Position numbers and translations under genes: made by a program
NCBI GenBank assembly: GCA_946965045.2
Contig: OX337229.1
Location: forward strand, 1,054,001 to 1,118,000
Length of the DNA stretch: 64,000 nucleotides
DNA from: Epithemia pelagica
Taxonomy: Eukaryota; Bacillariophyta; Bacillariophyceae; Surirellales; Surirellaceae
Direction of reading: 5' to 3'
Notes under the pieces: model-generated
Database searches by the model: none
What the model was told of the DNA's origin: nothing
Seen by the model: only the letters and a program-made list of their open reading frames with translations
In this document: positions 28,038 to 37,968 of the stretch, in pieces
How the letters are laid out: each line of letters starts with the position of its first letter
Numbering within the stretch: position 1 is the stretch's first letter

Positions 28038-30141
28038 ATGTCGCGCAACAATCGCTTTGACGACGGACAGGACGATGGAGGCCGTGGACGCGACTTTGGT
28101 CGACCCGGTGGTGGTTCTCGAGGAGATGGCTACCGAGGAGGAGGCTACGGAAATAGCAGTCGCAGTGATGGAGGGAATTGGAGAAGTGGTGGTGGTGGCG
28201 GAGGCTCGCGCTTCGAGGGAGGAGGAGCGTCTTCCTCTGGACAACGTCCTCGATTGAATTTGAAACCACGTACCGTGGATGGAGGAGCAGCAGCTGCTGC
28301 CAATGGAACAAGCGGCAACGACTCCGAAACGACCAAGTTGTCGAAAATGAGCATTTCGGATCAAGGAGGAGGTGCTTCTGCGGATGGAGACTCGAGGCCA
28401 CGTAGGGAACCGTCCTCGGTCAATACCAGAGCGGCAGCCTTTGGGTCTGCCCCCGATTATCGACACTCGGAGTTGCGAACGCGAGAGGTAGGCTTCTTTC
28501 AAGAGTTCTGGCAAGACTTGGCGGAAACAATGCTTCTAACGTGTTTTTGTGTGTCGTTCCTCTTGAAAATGATAGCAGGGTCGTGCTCCACCAGCCAGTA
28601 CGAATAGGGGTCCACCACCAGTTGCCAACAAGCGGATTGCCCAGTTGGCAGATGAAGAGCGAGAAAGAGACAGGGAACGTGGTCCTCCCGAGGGGGGAGA
28701 TGACCGACGCGGACCACGACCACAAGGACCTCCTCCTGTAGCCAATTCACGGTTTGCAGCTGCCGCTGCCATGGCCAAAGACGAGGGCGACAATAACATG
28801 GATAGTCGTGGTCCGGGTGGTGGTGGTCGATATGCCGATCGGGAGCGTGGACCACCTCCGACACAGAATTCACGCTTCGCAGCTGCGGCTGAGAGTGATC
28901 GAGACGCTCCGTATGATCGTGATTCAGGCGGTGGTGGTCGCTATTCGGACCGCGAGAGGGTTCCACCACCGACGCAGAATTCTCGATTTGCCCAAGCGGC
29001 TGCTGCCGATAGTGACTATCAGGAGCGGGGTCGTGGTCCTCCGCCGGGTCCAAGGTACTCGGATCGTGATCGTGGTCCTCCACCCGCACAGAATTCACGC
29101 TTTGCCATGGCAGCGGCCGCCGACGAGGATTATGCGGACCGTCAGAGAGGTCCTCGTGATCGTGACGGTGGTGGTCGCGATGGCATGGGTAGAGGAGGAT
29201 ATGGTCGCGATGAACGTCGTGGCTATGGTGGTGAGCGACGCTTTGGTAATAATGGCCCTCGGGACTATAATGACTTACCACGTGGTCCACGCAGTTCCAT
29301 GGGAGACTTACCAAGAGGGCCACGAAGTAGTCAAATGGATGACCTTCCCAGAGGGCCACGCTCATCCATGGGTGTTGAGTCTTCGTCTTCATCAAGAGTG
29401 GATGAACTTCTCAAACCCAAACTAAAGAACGTTGCGTCTGACAATATTCTCAAAGCACCGAACGCAAAACCAGCACCGGAACACGAGGCAAATATGCTTT
29501 CTCTTCCATCCAAGGCCCGCGCAAAGGAAGATGACGAAGATCTGTTTATGAAACCATCGAAGAAAGCGGAAAGTAAACCGAAAGAGCCCGAACCTGCCGC
29601 AAAGAAAGAAGCTGCTGCTCCCGCAGTATCAAGCGAAGAATCAAAACGCCTCATGGAAGAATTCGCTTCCGGAACTAGGAAAGGAGAAGATCTCAAAGCA
29701 TGGGTTGAAGAAAATCGTGAATCGCTACCAACGATCGACCAACTTGTTTTTACATTGCTAGTGGAACAAGAGAAACTCAATCCTGACCCAGAATGTGCAT
29801 GGGCAGAGAAGGCAAATTTTGGTGCTGCACTTTTGTCTCTTGTGGAGGATGATATTGTAGGCCAAATGCAAGTGCTCTGGGGAATTCAGTTCTACTGTGA
29901 TAAGATTGGTTTCCCAAAACTTAATGATGAATATATCGTCCAAGCCATGTTCCGAGGCATGTACAAGTATGACTTGGCGGAAGAAGATGCTTTTACGGAA
30001 TGGAAAGAGGACGAGACCGAAGCTTGTGAGAAAGGAAAGCTGAAGGCGATTATCCAAACAGTCGAATGGTTTAACTGGCTAGCTGAAGCAGATGATGACG
30101 AAGAAGAAGACGACGAAGGTGAAGAAGAAGAGGAAGAATAG
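28038..30141 (+). CDS. RGG-rich translation-factor-like protein with C-terminal W2 domain
   Basis: Exons 28038-28487 and 28579-30141, with a 91-nt intron in phase 0, encode 670 aa. The N terminus is Gly/Arg/Asp-rich with RGG/RGGG repeats, typical of RNA-binding disorder. The second exon opens with repeats of a PPPxxNSRFAxAAA module, four or five copies, each separated by Arg/Asp/Gly spacers, and then three RGPRSSM-type copies. The C-terminal 150 residues (about 515-655) fit a W2 fold of the eIF4G/eIF5/eIF2B-epsilon type: LMEEFASGTRKGEDLKAWVE, WAEKANFGAALLSLVEDD, QVLWGIQFYCDK, and acidic VEWFNWLAEADDDEEEDDEG. Role: probably an mRNA-binding translation initiation or regulation factor (inference). 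No eIF4E-binding motif or MIF4G domain was identified. Confidence 0.85.
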
Positions 30142-30264
30142 GCGCTGTTTCTATCACGCCTGTCAATTGGTCGATTCCATGTTAGTGGGATTATTATATA
30201 ATGCATTTGCGAGCAGATATCTATTCCTGACATTGATTTTTCATTCTAAAGTTAAACAAGATGT

Positions 30265-32295
30265 CTACCTTCTCAACCGGAGTTCTTTCATAAGATCATT
30301 GTACTTTGCACTGACCTTCATCAGTTTATCACTTCCCTCTGTCTTTCGTTTTTGGGCATCTTCGATTTGTGATTGAAGACGAGTCTTCTCGCTGGAGGTT
30401 AGCGCTGTTGCAAGTCGCTGTCGTAGAATGCCTTCATCTTGCATTGCATCTGAAATCTCGGTCAATATCGGATTTGATTCATTCAACTGGGCGGTGAAGT
30501 AGTCGACACGAGTTTGTTCGTATTCTTGCTTGGTCTTGTCGCCTTGAGCTCGGGCATTCGAGACTCCGTGCAATGCCTTGCTGACTTCAATACTCAGAAA
30601 AAGTGTCAGAAAGTTTCGAATACCAAAGCCGCCACATCCTGGTCGGATGAGAGGTTGACAGCCATTACCATCTGGACTCTTTGCACATACTCGTTCAATA
30701 AATTCAAAAAATGGTGCTTCATCACTAGCCTTTCTGTGAAGTATTTTGCAGGTAAAGATTTGATACAACAAGTCTTTTCCCTGAATGTCAACCAAAATTT
30801 GGTTCCGAACAATGCTGAGATACTTCTCTTCTGTGATAGAGCTTCTCAAAAGACTGTAGAGGTTCTTGTACCGTGACTGCATTATGATTTGGAGAATCTC
30901 ATCCTTATGTTGCATGCATTCATCATGCCAGCCGGAGTCACCTAGGAAATCGTTTAGGACGGAACTGAGACCATTTTGTGAAAGGTCGAGATCAACAGCT
31001 CCATCATGAGCGACGAGGTTATTGTGATCCAACGCGTTCCATATCTGTGTAGCGCATTCTCTCGATACAATCTTTTGCATGTCAGCAGCATCCAGGACAC
31101 CGTAGTAACTCCGAGGGATATTCAGAAACGTGAAACCTTCACCCGTGATTCGACGTTGATCATTGACCTGCTGCACAAAGCTGACAAGATCTTCGACCCT
31201 GGACGCAACGTGCTGAACGCCCTGTCCAATCTCGTTCAAGAACAAATGGACATGGCCAACTTCGGACAATGCATTGTTGATGGGGAGGTAGACCTGGCTT
31301 TGATCTTTCAAGGCGACGACGGGATCAGTCGTAAACAGAGATGACTTGTTTCCAGCAACAGTGGATTCGATTTGGGCTTCTCCAGCAGCAACTACTCCAG
31401 CATTGAAGTCGACCTTGATGTCAAAACCTAGAGTTTCATTCAGAATATCAAGAAATTCTGTGCGGTGGACAACGTTCGAAACCCAATGATCACAATAGGC
31501 AGGAAAACTGCTGTCAGGGAAGGACGCATCCATCTTGACTATACCAGGCAAGTACCTATGCTTCTGTTGTACTGGCATCTCCATAAACCGTAGCACAGTG
31601 CCTTTATCAGCCTCACAACCATTTTCTGGTTGACTGTGTTGTCGATAAAATGCATAGACTTCCAGGATCCTGACAGAAGCAGTGTCCGAGTATTCCTCGT
31701 AGTGCGAAACGAGCTTTGGTTGACGTTCCATGTATCTTTCGTGTATCGTTTCCACATTGTCCACTAAGAACGCCAACACGGCCACGCCCTGCCGATTGTT
31801 GTGCTCTTTGTAGAATGTTGCAACTTGAGCTGCATCAAAATGGTGAAAGGGGTCTCGTGTTGTTGGCGCCGCATTGTGATCTATCGCTGTCACCAAAATC
31901 TGAATCCCGTTTGGATCTCGAGATGTCAAGAGCACAGAACGAGTGTTGGTCGTAACCGTACTGTTTTCAAGGTTGGAATAGCGGGCACCAGTGACTCGAA
32001 AGCCAAAAGCAACCAGCATTTGTCGAACAACATCACGATTCTGGGAAGCAAACTCTTTTGGATCTGCTTCATTTCCTGATAATCCATTGCTTGAAGTCTT
32101 TCCGACGATAGATGTCCATATGTCCTTCGCTTTCTGTTCGTTCTTTTGATTCAGGGCGGCGCCAGCATCTAGATCCAAGTGTTGACGCTGTCTCGACAGC
32201 TCGTCCAGTTCTCCTTCTAGCTTCTTGTACACATCCAACTCATCGAGATAATCGACGTAGAGATGAACATGGAAGAACGATACTGTTGGAAGCAT
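30265..32295 (-). CDS. HPPD-like (4-hydroxyphenylpyruvate dioxygenase family) protein, extra long
   Basis: A single exon from the ATG at 32295 gives 676 aa, nearly twice the usual 380-430 aa. The start MLPTVSFFHVHLYVDYLD is vicinal-oxygen-chelate-like. The C-terminal half follows HPPD closely: PAYCDHWVSNVVH (first His), EIGQGVQHVASRVEDL (second His), GFTFLNIPRSYYGVL, LYQIFTCKILHR, and PFFEFIERVC with the third metal ligand Glu, then GCGGFGIRNFLTLF. The two His and one Glu expected to bind Fe(II) are present. A coiled-coil C-terminal tail (about residues 585-676) is an addition. The true substrate is uncertain because of large insertions in the first VOC half (about 60-120). An upstream in-frame TTG at 32379 extends the frame but no ATG exists there. 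Confidence 0.82.
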   Translation of the reverse strand: MLPTVSFFHVHLYVDYLDELDVYKKLEGELDELSRQRQHLDLDAGAALNQKNEQKAKDIWTSIVGKTSSNGLSGNEADPKEFASQNRDVVRQMLVAFGFRVTGARYSNLENSTVTTNTRSVLLTSRDPNGIQILVTAIDHNAAPTTRDPFHHFDAAQVATFYKEHNNRQGVAVLAFLVDNVETIHERYMERQPKLVSHYEEYSDTASVRILEVYAFYRQHSQPENGCEADKGTVLRFMEMPVQQKHRYLPGIVKMDASFPDSSFPAYCDHWVSNVVHRTEFLDILNETLGFDIKVDFNAGVVAAGEAQIESTVAGNKSSLFTTDPVVALKDQSQVYLPINNALSEVGHVHLFLNEIGQGVQHVASRVEDLVSFVQQVNDQRRITGEGFTFLNIPRSYYGVLDAADMQKIVSRECATQIWNALDHNNLVAHDGAVDLDLSQNGLSSVLNDFLGDSGWHDECMQHKDEILQIIMQSRYKNLYSLLRSSITEEKYLSIVRNQILVDIQGKDLLYQIFTCKILHRKASDEAPFFEFIERVCAKSPDGNGCQPLIRPGCGGFGIRNFLTLFLSIEVSKALHGVSNARAQGDKTKQEYEQTRVDYFTAQLNESNPILTEISDAMQDEGILRQRLATALTSSEKTRLQSQIEDAQKRKTEGSDKLMKVSAKYNDLMKELRLRR

Positions 32296-32646
32296 GCTTC
32301 GTTTTCTCTGTTGAGATGTCTCTCTACAAATGGCATCAATCTTGAGTCGACGAAAGATGCTGTGATCCTTCTGCCACAAATGACATGGTCGATGTCATAT
32401 GGTTGGAATTCGCTTCCGATTCTCGACCCGCACACGATAACGACTAACCAAGACTAAAATCCATAACAGGTTCGAGGTCCGACGACGAATACCCGCCCCG
32501 TTTTCCGGATGCCTGCAGAAATAGAACTACCTACAAACTACGGATACAAAAGAGGGCAAAATCAAAATCCTAGAGGAGCACCTACTTTTTCCACTTGCTC
32601 GATTCTCGACATCAAAAGTGATAGCACAACAAATGGTTATTCCTAA

Positions 32647-34455
32647 TCATTTACTCTCCTTTTCAAACTGAACTGGAGCGGTCCGTGGTCCTGCCGTAAC
32701 TTCCATGCTCCCTTCAGCACCAGAGAATCCCTTATGAGGCACAAACTTGTTGGTAGCACCCTCCACGAGCTTGTCGTATTGCTCATCGGCATTGTATTCG
32801 GTTTCCCCTCGGGTAGGTCTATAAATAGATGCCGAAGACGCCCCAGAGGCACCACCGAACAAGGGTTTCGTGTACGTGGTGTAATCATCTTCCCGTCCAA
32901 ACCCAGAATCCATTCCACCCGTCTGATTATACAATCGCGCATCCACGTCGCCACCCAATCCCCCACCTGTTCCAGTGTGGACACCCAAGGCAACTTTTTC
33001 CGAAACATCGCGTTCTTCCTCCAAGCGTTTCTTTTTGGCTTCCATGTTGTTTTCCAAGCGCAGCTCTCGTTCGCGTTGTCGTTTTCGTTCCATCCGCATT
33101 CGCTCACGCTGCCGTGCCGCAACCGCATCGTCCGATTCTTCTTGATTTCCCCTTTCGAAACTCTGATCATCATCATCGTTTTCTTCATCGGATGACAAGG
33201 GCCTTCGCTCAGTCTCATCGGTGGCAGTAGTGTCGGCTACCACGGCTCCTCCTCGTTCTCGTCGAGCTTTATTCGCAAGCTCGCGAAGCTCCTCTTCTCT
33301 TCTTTCTTTTTCTTGCAGCGCCAATTTCTTTTGTACCTGCGATCGCATCCGTACTTCTTGTCGGGCTTGTCGCTCCGCCTCGTAGAGCGACTCGGAGAGT
33401 GTGGCAAAGTTTGAATTGATCGTGTGCTCTCTCAATCCTCGACCATCGGCCGCCAAACGTTTGTCGAGTGGGATGGTGTATCCACGGGAATTTTTCCAGT
33501 TAGAAATACATGCCGGAATGTTCCATGCCTCCCGCTCTTCCTTCGATAGTTTGGTCGGAGGAGCATGCAAAATTGGGACCGGATCCTCCGCTGGTCCTCT
33601 CGGCGCCTTGATGTGTTTGTGCTTTGGAGGCATCATGGGATCGACCTGAGCTGGGACCATTTGAATGACACGTTGCGGAGCCGCTGCAGCATTGTATCCA
33701 GGAGCATCCTCTCGAGGAGTGTAGCGAATAAACTGGGTTTTGCCTTCCACATTTTTCGATGTTTCGGCATTTTGAATGGCAGAGCCCTTGGGTTTGTCCA
33801 AAGCTGTTTTACTAGAAATCAAGGCCTGAAGGGCAGCTTGTGTCCGTTCTGCTTCTGCCTTTTCTTCTTCTTCACTTGGAAGGGCAATATCCTCCGCTTT
33901 GGCCTCCCGTGATTTCATGTCCTCGAGACGCGAATACACCTTCTTGTCGGAATTTGTGCCTCCCTTGACAATGGCATCGTACGAAACTTGTCCATCAGCA
34001 TCCACTTCTGCATTGACAATGGCTCGTGACGCACTCTGACTACCTCGCACAATCGCCCCGGTCTCCTTACTGTCTGTCGTGGGCGCTTTTTTAACATGGG
34101 GATTGCCCATGTGGCGGGGCCATTGTGCCACATGAATTTCTGGGTAGGCTCCTCCATCCTCAAAATCAGCCAACGAACGTGGAACAAAGAGCTTCTGACG
34201 ACGTCGTTCTTCGGGAGGGAGTTTTACCAAAGCAGCCGCGGCACGGCAACGCTGTTCGTACGATGGAACCACCACTGCTGATTTCGGGATGGATGATCGT
34301 GCTTGTGGCTTTGCATTTCTATTTGTTTGCTGTGCTGTACGTTTCAAGGACCCTGAAGAAACTGATTGACCGGATGTTGATTGAGAAGAGGATATTAAGG
34401 ACTTTTGCTGTCCAAGACCAATGTTCTTCGGGGGAGGAAGCGAGAGAGACGCCAT
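32647..34455 (-). CDS. SNW1: SNW domain-containing protein SKIP/Prp45 (spliceosome)
   Basis: A single exon of 602 aa from the ATG at 34455. The N terminus is proline/serine-rich (SLSLPPPKNIGLGQQKS), then the conserved VPRSLADFEDGGAYPEIHVA and QWPRHMG. The SNW core follows: YTPREDAPGYNAAAAPQRVI, PPKHKHIKAPRGP, ILHAPPTKLSKEEREAWNIP, and ISNWKNSRGYTIPLDKRLA, all hallmark SKIP sequences. The C-terminal third is a charged helix and ends DKLVEGATNKFVPHKGFSGA. SKIP is an activating component of the spliceosome around the NineTeen-related complex and also a transcription coregulator (family knowledge). A longer frame upstream lacks an ATG. The start lies 257 bp to the left of the hAT-like relic. Confidence 0.94.
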   Translation of the reverse strand: MASLSLPPPKNIGLGQQKSLISSSQSTSGQSVSSGSLKRTAQQTNRNAKPQARSSIPKSAVVVPSYEQRCRAAAALVKLPPEERRRQKLFVPRSLADFEDGGAYPEIHVAQWPRHMGNPHVKKAPTTDSKETGAIVRGSQSASRAIVNAEVDADGQVSYDAIVKGGTNSDKKVYSRLEDMKSREAKAEDIALPSEEEEKAEAERTQAALQALISSKTALDKPKGSAIQNAETSKNVEGKTQFIRYTPREDAPGYNAAAAPQRVIQMVPAQVDPMMPPKHKHIKAPRGPAEDPVPILHAPPTKLSKEEREAWNIPACISNWKNSRGYTIPLDKRLAADGRGLREHTINSNFATLSESLYEAERQARQEVRMRSQVQKKLALQEKERREEELRELANKARRERGGAVVADTTATDETERRPLSSDEENDDDDQSFERGNQEESDDAVAARQRERMRMERKRQRERELRLENNMEAKKKRLEEERDVSEKVALGVHTGTGGGLGGDVDARLYNQTGGMDSGFGREDDYTTYTKPLFGGASGASSASIYRPTRGETEYNADEQYDKLVEGATNKFVPHKGFSGAEGSMEVTAGPRTAPVQFEKESK

Positions 34456-34711
34456 GGTCGAGTTCGATTCGTTTCTGGTGTTGTCGGTTTGAGTGTCGAT
34501 CCCACTGGGCCGGAGCTTGAGGGCCTGCCTTATCGAGCTCTCGAGCTTACCGAAATCACGCCAAAATTGGAATCTGACGTCATCATATCCCACCGATGAG
34601 CTCACCCAAAACCCACTTGTTGTTGCATAGCTCTCGATCTAATCTATATATTTTGTAGCAGGTACTCCTATCTCCTAGGAGTATCTTTTTGTGTCCCCTG
34701 GAGATTTTTCA

Positions 34712-35271
34712 TAGAGGTGGCTCACTCGGTAAGCGGCTCCAGCGCTGGAGTTTGTTCCCAATTCTCACGTAAATCTGTAACGGTGGAAGGGTCCAGGGAT
34801 GCTTGTTTCGCAGATGTGATCAGTCCTGCAATACTGAGCGACCTTTCGGAAGAGGAAGCAGTCGCAGGCAATGCAAGATATTTTCTTGCTAGGCACCAAA
34901 TGTTGGGATCTTGACTTACTTTCATCTTCCACATAATGCTCTTCCACCTTTGATGAGTCATCATTATCATTGCAATCAGACATTGTGGAAGGTAGTGTGG
35001 AGCAAATGAATGACATAGGGTCAGTCATGACCAGTGCGGAGCAAATGAATGACATGCAACAGTCAGAGACCAATGTACAATAGCGCTTACCTGCTTACCT
35101 TTCCAGCAAGTCTCACCATAAGATAGATTCACTAGCCTCTAGCTAAGTATTTTCATCCTGGTAGTACAGGTAGTCTTTTCTCCAGCGGACGCGCATACCT
35201 AGCTCCAGCAGAGACGTCTCCAGCGCTTACCTAGCTCCAGCAGAGATGAGCTGTTGCTGGAGCCACCTCTA
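34712..35271 (-). mobile_element. Degenerate hAT-superfamily transposon, internally deleted
   Basis: Ends are 12-bp terminal inverted repeats, TAGAGGTGGCTC at 34712-34723 and GAGCCACCTCTA at 35260-35271; the TAGAGGTGGC tip is typical of hAT. Directly outside, ATTTTTCA occurs at 34704-34711 and at 35272-35279, an 8-bp target-site duplication, the hAT length. Subterminal CTCCAGC/GCTGGAG motifs recur near both ends (34735-34750 and 35197-35262), as in hAT subterminal repeats. Inside, the minus strand still encodes part of the hAT C-terminal dimerisation domain. The element is 560 bp, far too short to be autonomous. Confidence 0.85.
34722..34970 (-). pseudogene. hAT transposase C-terminal dimerisation-domain remnant
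   Basis: An 82-codon frame containing CLARKYLALPATASSSERSL followed by SIAGLITSAKQASLDPSTV. This is the well-known hAT dimerisation signature (LARKYLAIPATSASSERxFS-AG). The frame stops at the left TIR, as a transposase end should. The rest of the transposase, including the zinc finger and RNase-H-like catalytic core, is absent. An adjacent acidic stretch in another frame (SDCNDNDDSSKVEEHYVE at about 34930-34983) looks like its former upstream sequence, implying at least one frameshift. Confidence 0.82.
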
Positions 35272-35433
35272 ATTTTTCATGCCATGTCAGGCCACATACG
35301 AAAATCATTATTCACGAGCTTGATAAGATTGGCCTTCAGTCACTTCGATCTTTATATACACAAATAACTACCATAATGTTTGGAGTAATCGATTCACTTG
35401 ACCCTGAGATAATGCTCTAGGTTGTACACCTGA

Positions 35434-35787
35434 GCATCCTATCCCTTCCACGCATCATCACCACCCAAGAGGACTCCGCAGAGTGCACCAGCGAAGTGCT
35501 CTGAAGTATATCCCTATCCCAGCGACTTCCGAGGGTCGAGTCCGACGGAAAACGCTCTCTTAGACCAACCGTACCGATCAGCAACAATCCTGTCCAGCAA
35601 ACAAAACCCTGTCTATCCACAACGGCAACAACCATTGGTTTACCTGAAGGGTAGCCAAGCTCAACGAATTGCTAACAATCTTACTGATCATTTACAAAAA
35701 CCGAAGAATCATCTTGAAACATCTATCGACAAATATCGTCAACAAATATGCCCCCGCCGCCAACCTTATCAGACAAGTCTCAACTAA
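35434..35787 (+). other. ATG-less open frame of 118 codons, possible gene or repeat relic
   Basis: A TGA at 35431 and a TAA at 35785 bound an uninterrupted frame. It reads with Pro/Gln/Ser-rich protein-like content, including QRQQPLVYLKGSQAQRIANN and HLETSIDKYRQQICPRR. It has no ATG, and a second frame starting ATGCCCCCGCCG at 35748 overlaps its end and continues about 56 codons. It lies immediately right of the hAT relic. No family recognised; it may be an exon, or a decayed transposon or gene piece. Confidence 0.3.
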
Positions 35788-36005
35788 CAACTATCAAGCG
35801 ATCTACTCAGATGGCTAAGATCAGCGGATTACCATCGATGAAAACTAAAGTCGTTGCTATGATGGGGTATGATGGTGCAAGCACTATGATGTCGACTAAT
35901 CAGTGTGGAAACGGTTAGGAAACTAGCCAACTGCGGTCAAGTGCTTAGGTTCGACTCCTAAGTACTCCATTTTCCTTCGGGTAGCAAAATTTTGAATTTT
36001 CAACA

Positions 36006-37832
36006 ATGAAGACGAATCTCCACGTGACACGTGTGACGTGTACTGGATCGATTTCAGCGCGTCGAAAATCCACCAAAAACACAACCATGAGCTCGTCCTC
36101 CTCGTCGTCGGCTGGTATCCGACGGAATTTGTCTGCCACAACTACCACTTCACTTCTTGCGGTAGCTACGCTTGCTCCAAGAGCCCATGGGACCGCCTCG
36201 TCATTACCAAGTGCGTCGATGCGATGGACAGTTCAAAAGCCTCATGATTTGAGTCGGTCGTTGGATGCAATTCCTGATCCGTTGGCCGTGCTTGTCTCGT
36301 CGTCGACCGGAGAGTCGACGCATGATTCGGCACCTTGGCATAGTTGCCGAGATACATCTCCAATCTTCCTGCAAATTCCTCGAGGTGGAGAGGCCAATGA
36401 TAAGAGTGACGATTCCGAAGAGCACGACCGACCGTCCAGCGAGCATCGGAAGTCGAGTCGAAAGAACAAGAGCAACAAGGCTCATCAGCATGGCTCTACC
36501 GCTGCCGAAAAATCGGAGGGTCGCCAACACAAGCGAAAATCGCATGGGAAAATGAAGGACTCGGAAAAGAAGGATGCAAGCAAACAACCATCATCATCTG
36601 TCCCACCGATCGTTGAGGAAATTTTGCGAGAGGAGGACTACTACGCTGTCTTGGGACTGGACAAACAAGCTGTTCTCAGTCACCCATCCAATGCAGCAGA
36701 TAAGATAAAGAAAGCATATCGAAGACGGGCCTTGCAAACACATCCAGACAAAACAAACGGTGATCGAAGAGCGTTTGACAAAGTTGCCGAGGCCTACGAT
36801 GTACTGTCAGATGAAGACAAACGCAAAATGTACAATCGGTTTGGAAAAAAGGGTGTAGACCAACACGCATCAGGGATGCACAATGCGCATGGAGGTTTTG
36901 CCACTGCGGAGGACTTGTTTCGTTCCTTTTTTGGAGGAGGCATGCCCTCCTCTCAATCTCGCGGCTCCAACCCATTTATGCGACGAAATCGAACCCTACG
37001 ATATCAATTGGAAGTTACCTTGGAGGATTTGTACCAGGGATCGAAACGTGAAATCCTTGTGGCACCACCGGGTGTTGCTGCATCTCATCACACCAAACGT
37101 GTCCAGGTTCAAATACCCCGTGGTGCCTTGTCGGGCCAAACCATTGTGTTGTCGGGCGAGATGGATTTTGACGTTAACGAAACTCCTGGAGATTTGGTCT
37201 TTGAGGTTCGACAACAGATGCACCGAACATTTACCCGGAAAAACCACGATCTTGCCGTTTCGCTCGAAATTCGACTCAAAGAAGCATTGACAGGAGTTCG
37301 TCGTAAAATACGCTTCCTGGACGGCCAAGATCTCGTTCTGGAATCGGCACGACGAGGAGACAACAATGACCCAATCGTAATAAAGGATGGAGACGTGCAT
37401 GTGTTGAAAGGGCATGGAATGCCCAAATCGATGCATGGACATGAATTCGGAGATTTGTATGTTCAATATAAGGTGGTGAACCCTCAGGCAAAAGGAAGCA
37501 ATAGCTTGAGTGCAGAGGAACGAGAACAATTGGGATTTCTATTGGACAAACTTGAAGGAGTATCAAGCAGCTCAGAGCCCCTTTCGAACGAAGAGGCCTT
37601 GCACCTTAAGCCAGGTCATCGTTCGGACTTTGGGGTGGCTAGTGGACAACCGGATCCGCAATCCTTCCATGGCGAAGACGATGATGCTCACGATTCTTCC
37701 CCGTTTTCGGGTCCACATTCTCAGTTTTTCTTTTCCTCCGCAACATCGTCGAACCCATTTTTTGGAATGCGTCAAGAGGGTAGGTTCAATGAAGAAGATA
37801 TGGACGGAAATATGCAGTGTCAGCAAATGTAG
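36006..37832 (+). CDS. Type II J-domain protein (DnaJ/Hsp40), secretory pathway
   Basis: 608 aa from the first ATG; an ATG at 36087 (MSSSSSSSAGIRRNLSATTT) followed by SLLAVATLAPRAHG is probably the true start because it opens a signal peptide. A disordered Lys/Ser-rich linker (about residues 135-200) precedes the J-domain: DYYAVLGLDKQAV, KKAYRRRALQTHPDKTNGD (with the HPD that stimulates Hsp70) and FDKVAEAYDVLSDEDKRKMYNRFG. A Gly-rich region (GGFATAEDLFRSFFGGGMPSS) and the C-terminal substrate-binding domains follow, with no zinc-finger Cys repeats: type II. The final Phe-rich SQFFFSSATSSNPFF is an addition. Role: co-chaperone in the ER or plastid-associated compartments (inference). No KDEL-type tail is present. 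Confidence 0.93.
   Translation: MKTNLHVTRVTCTGSISARRKSTKNTTMSSSSSSSAGIRRNLSATTTTSLLAVATLAPRAHGTASSLPSASMRWTVQKPHDLSRSLDAIPDPLAVLVSSSTGESTHDSAPWHSCRDTSPIFLQIPRGGEANDKSDDSEEHDRPSSEHRKSSRKNKSNKAHQHGSTAAEKSEGRQHKRKSHGKMKDSEKKDASKQPSSSVPPIVEEILREEDYYAVLGLDKQAVLSHPSNAADKIKKAYRRRALQTHPDKTNGDRRAFDKVAEAYDVLSDEDKRKMYNRFGKKGVDQHASGMHNAHGGFATAEDLFRSFFGGGMPSSQSRGSNPFMRRNRTLRYQLEVTLEDLYQGSKREILVAPPGVAASHHTKRVQVQIPRGALSGQTIVLSGEMDFDVNETPGDLVFEVRQQMHRTFTRKNHDLAVSLEIRLKEALTGVRRKIRFLDGQDLVLESARRGDNNDPIVIKDGDVHVLKGHGMPKSMHGHEFGDLYVQYKVVNPQAKGSNSLSAEEREQLGFLLDKLEGVSSSSEPLSNEEALHLKPGHRSDFGVASGQPDPQSFHGEDDDAHDSSPFSGPHSQFFFSSATSSNPFFGMRQEGRFNEEDMDGNMQCQQM
36021..36040. promoter_or_regulatory. Possible bZIP/CRE-type cluster (CACGTG and TGACGTG)
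   Basis: The sequence CACGTGACACGTGTGACGTG contains an ACGT-core E-box twice and a TGACGTG CRE-type core. If translation starts at 36087 the cluster lies in the 5' leader or promoter of the DnaJ gene. bZIP proteins bind such sites and TGACGT-type elements are known in diatom CO2/cAMP-responsive promoters; no binding is shown here, and if translation starts at 36006 the site is within coding sequence. Confidence 0.3.
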
Positions 37833-37968
37833 ACAAGTCTGTTCAAGAATAAGACGCTACTATTGTCATATGAGTAGTGTTAGACTTTGACGTGAATGAA
37901 GTGCTCGCAAAAATGCCCTGTTAATGAGCGCCGCAAATGAGGTCACCCATACTTTGGTCCCTGCTCCA

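Noticed and set aside
28499-29395. 298-codon His-rich minus-strand ORF
   Set aside because: It arises from the antisense of the RGG/NSRFA repeat gene; the His and Asp richness mirrors the Arg-Gly and Pro codons.
36021-36040. A strong palindromic regulatory site
   Set aside because: Kept only as a low-confidence feature; the cluster could be coding if translation starts at 36006.
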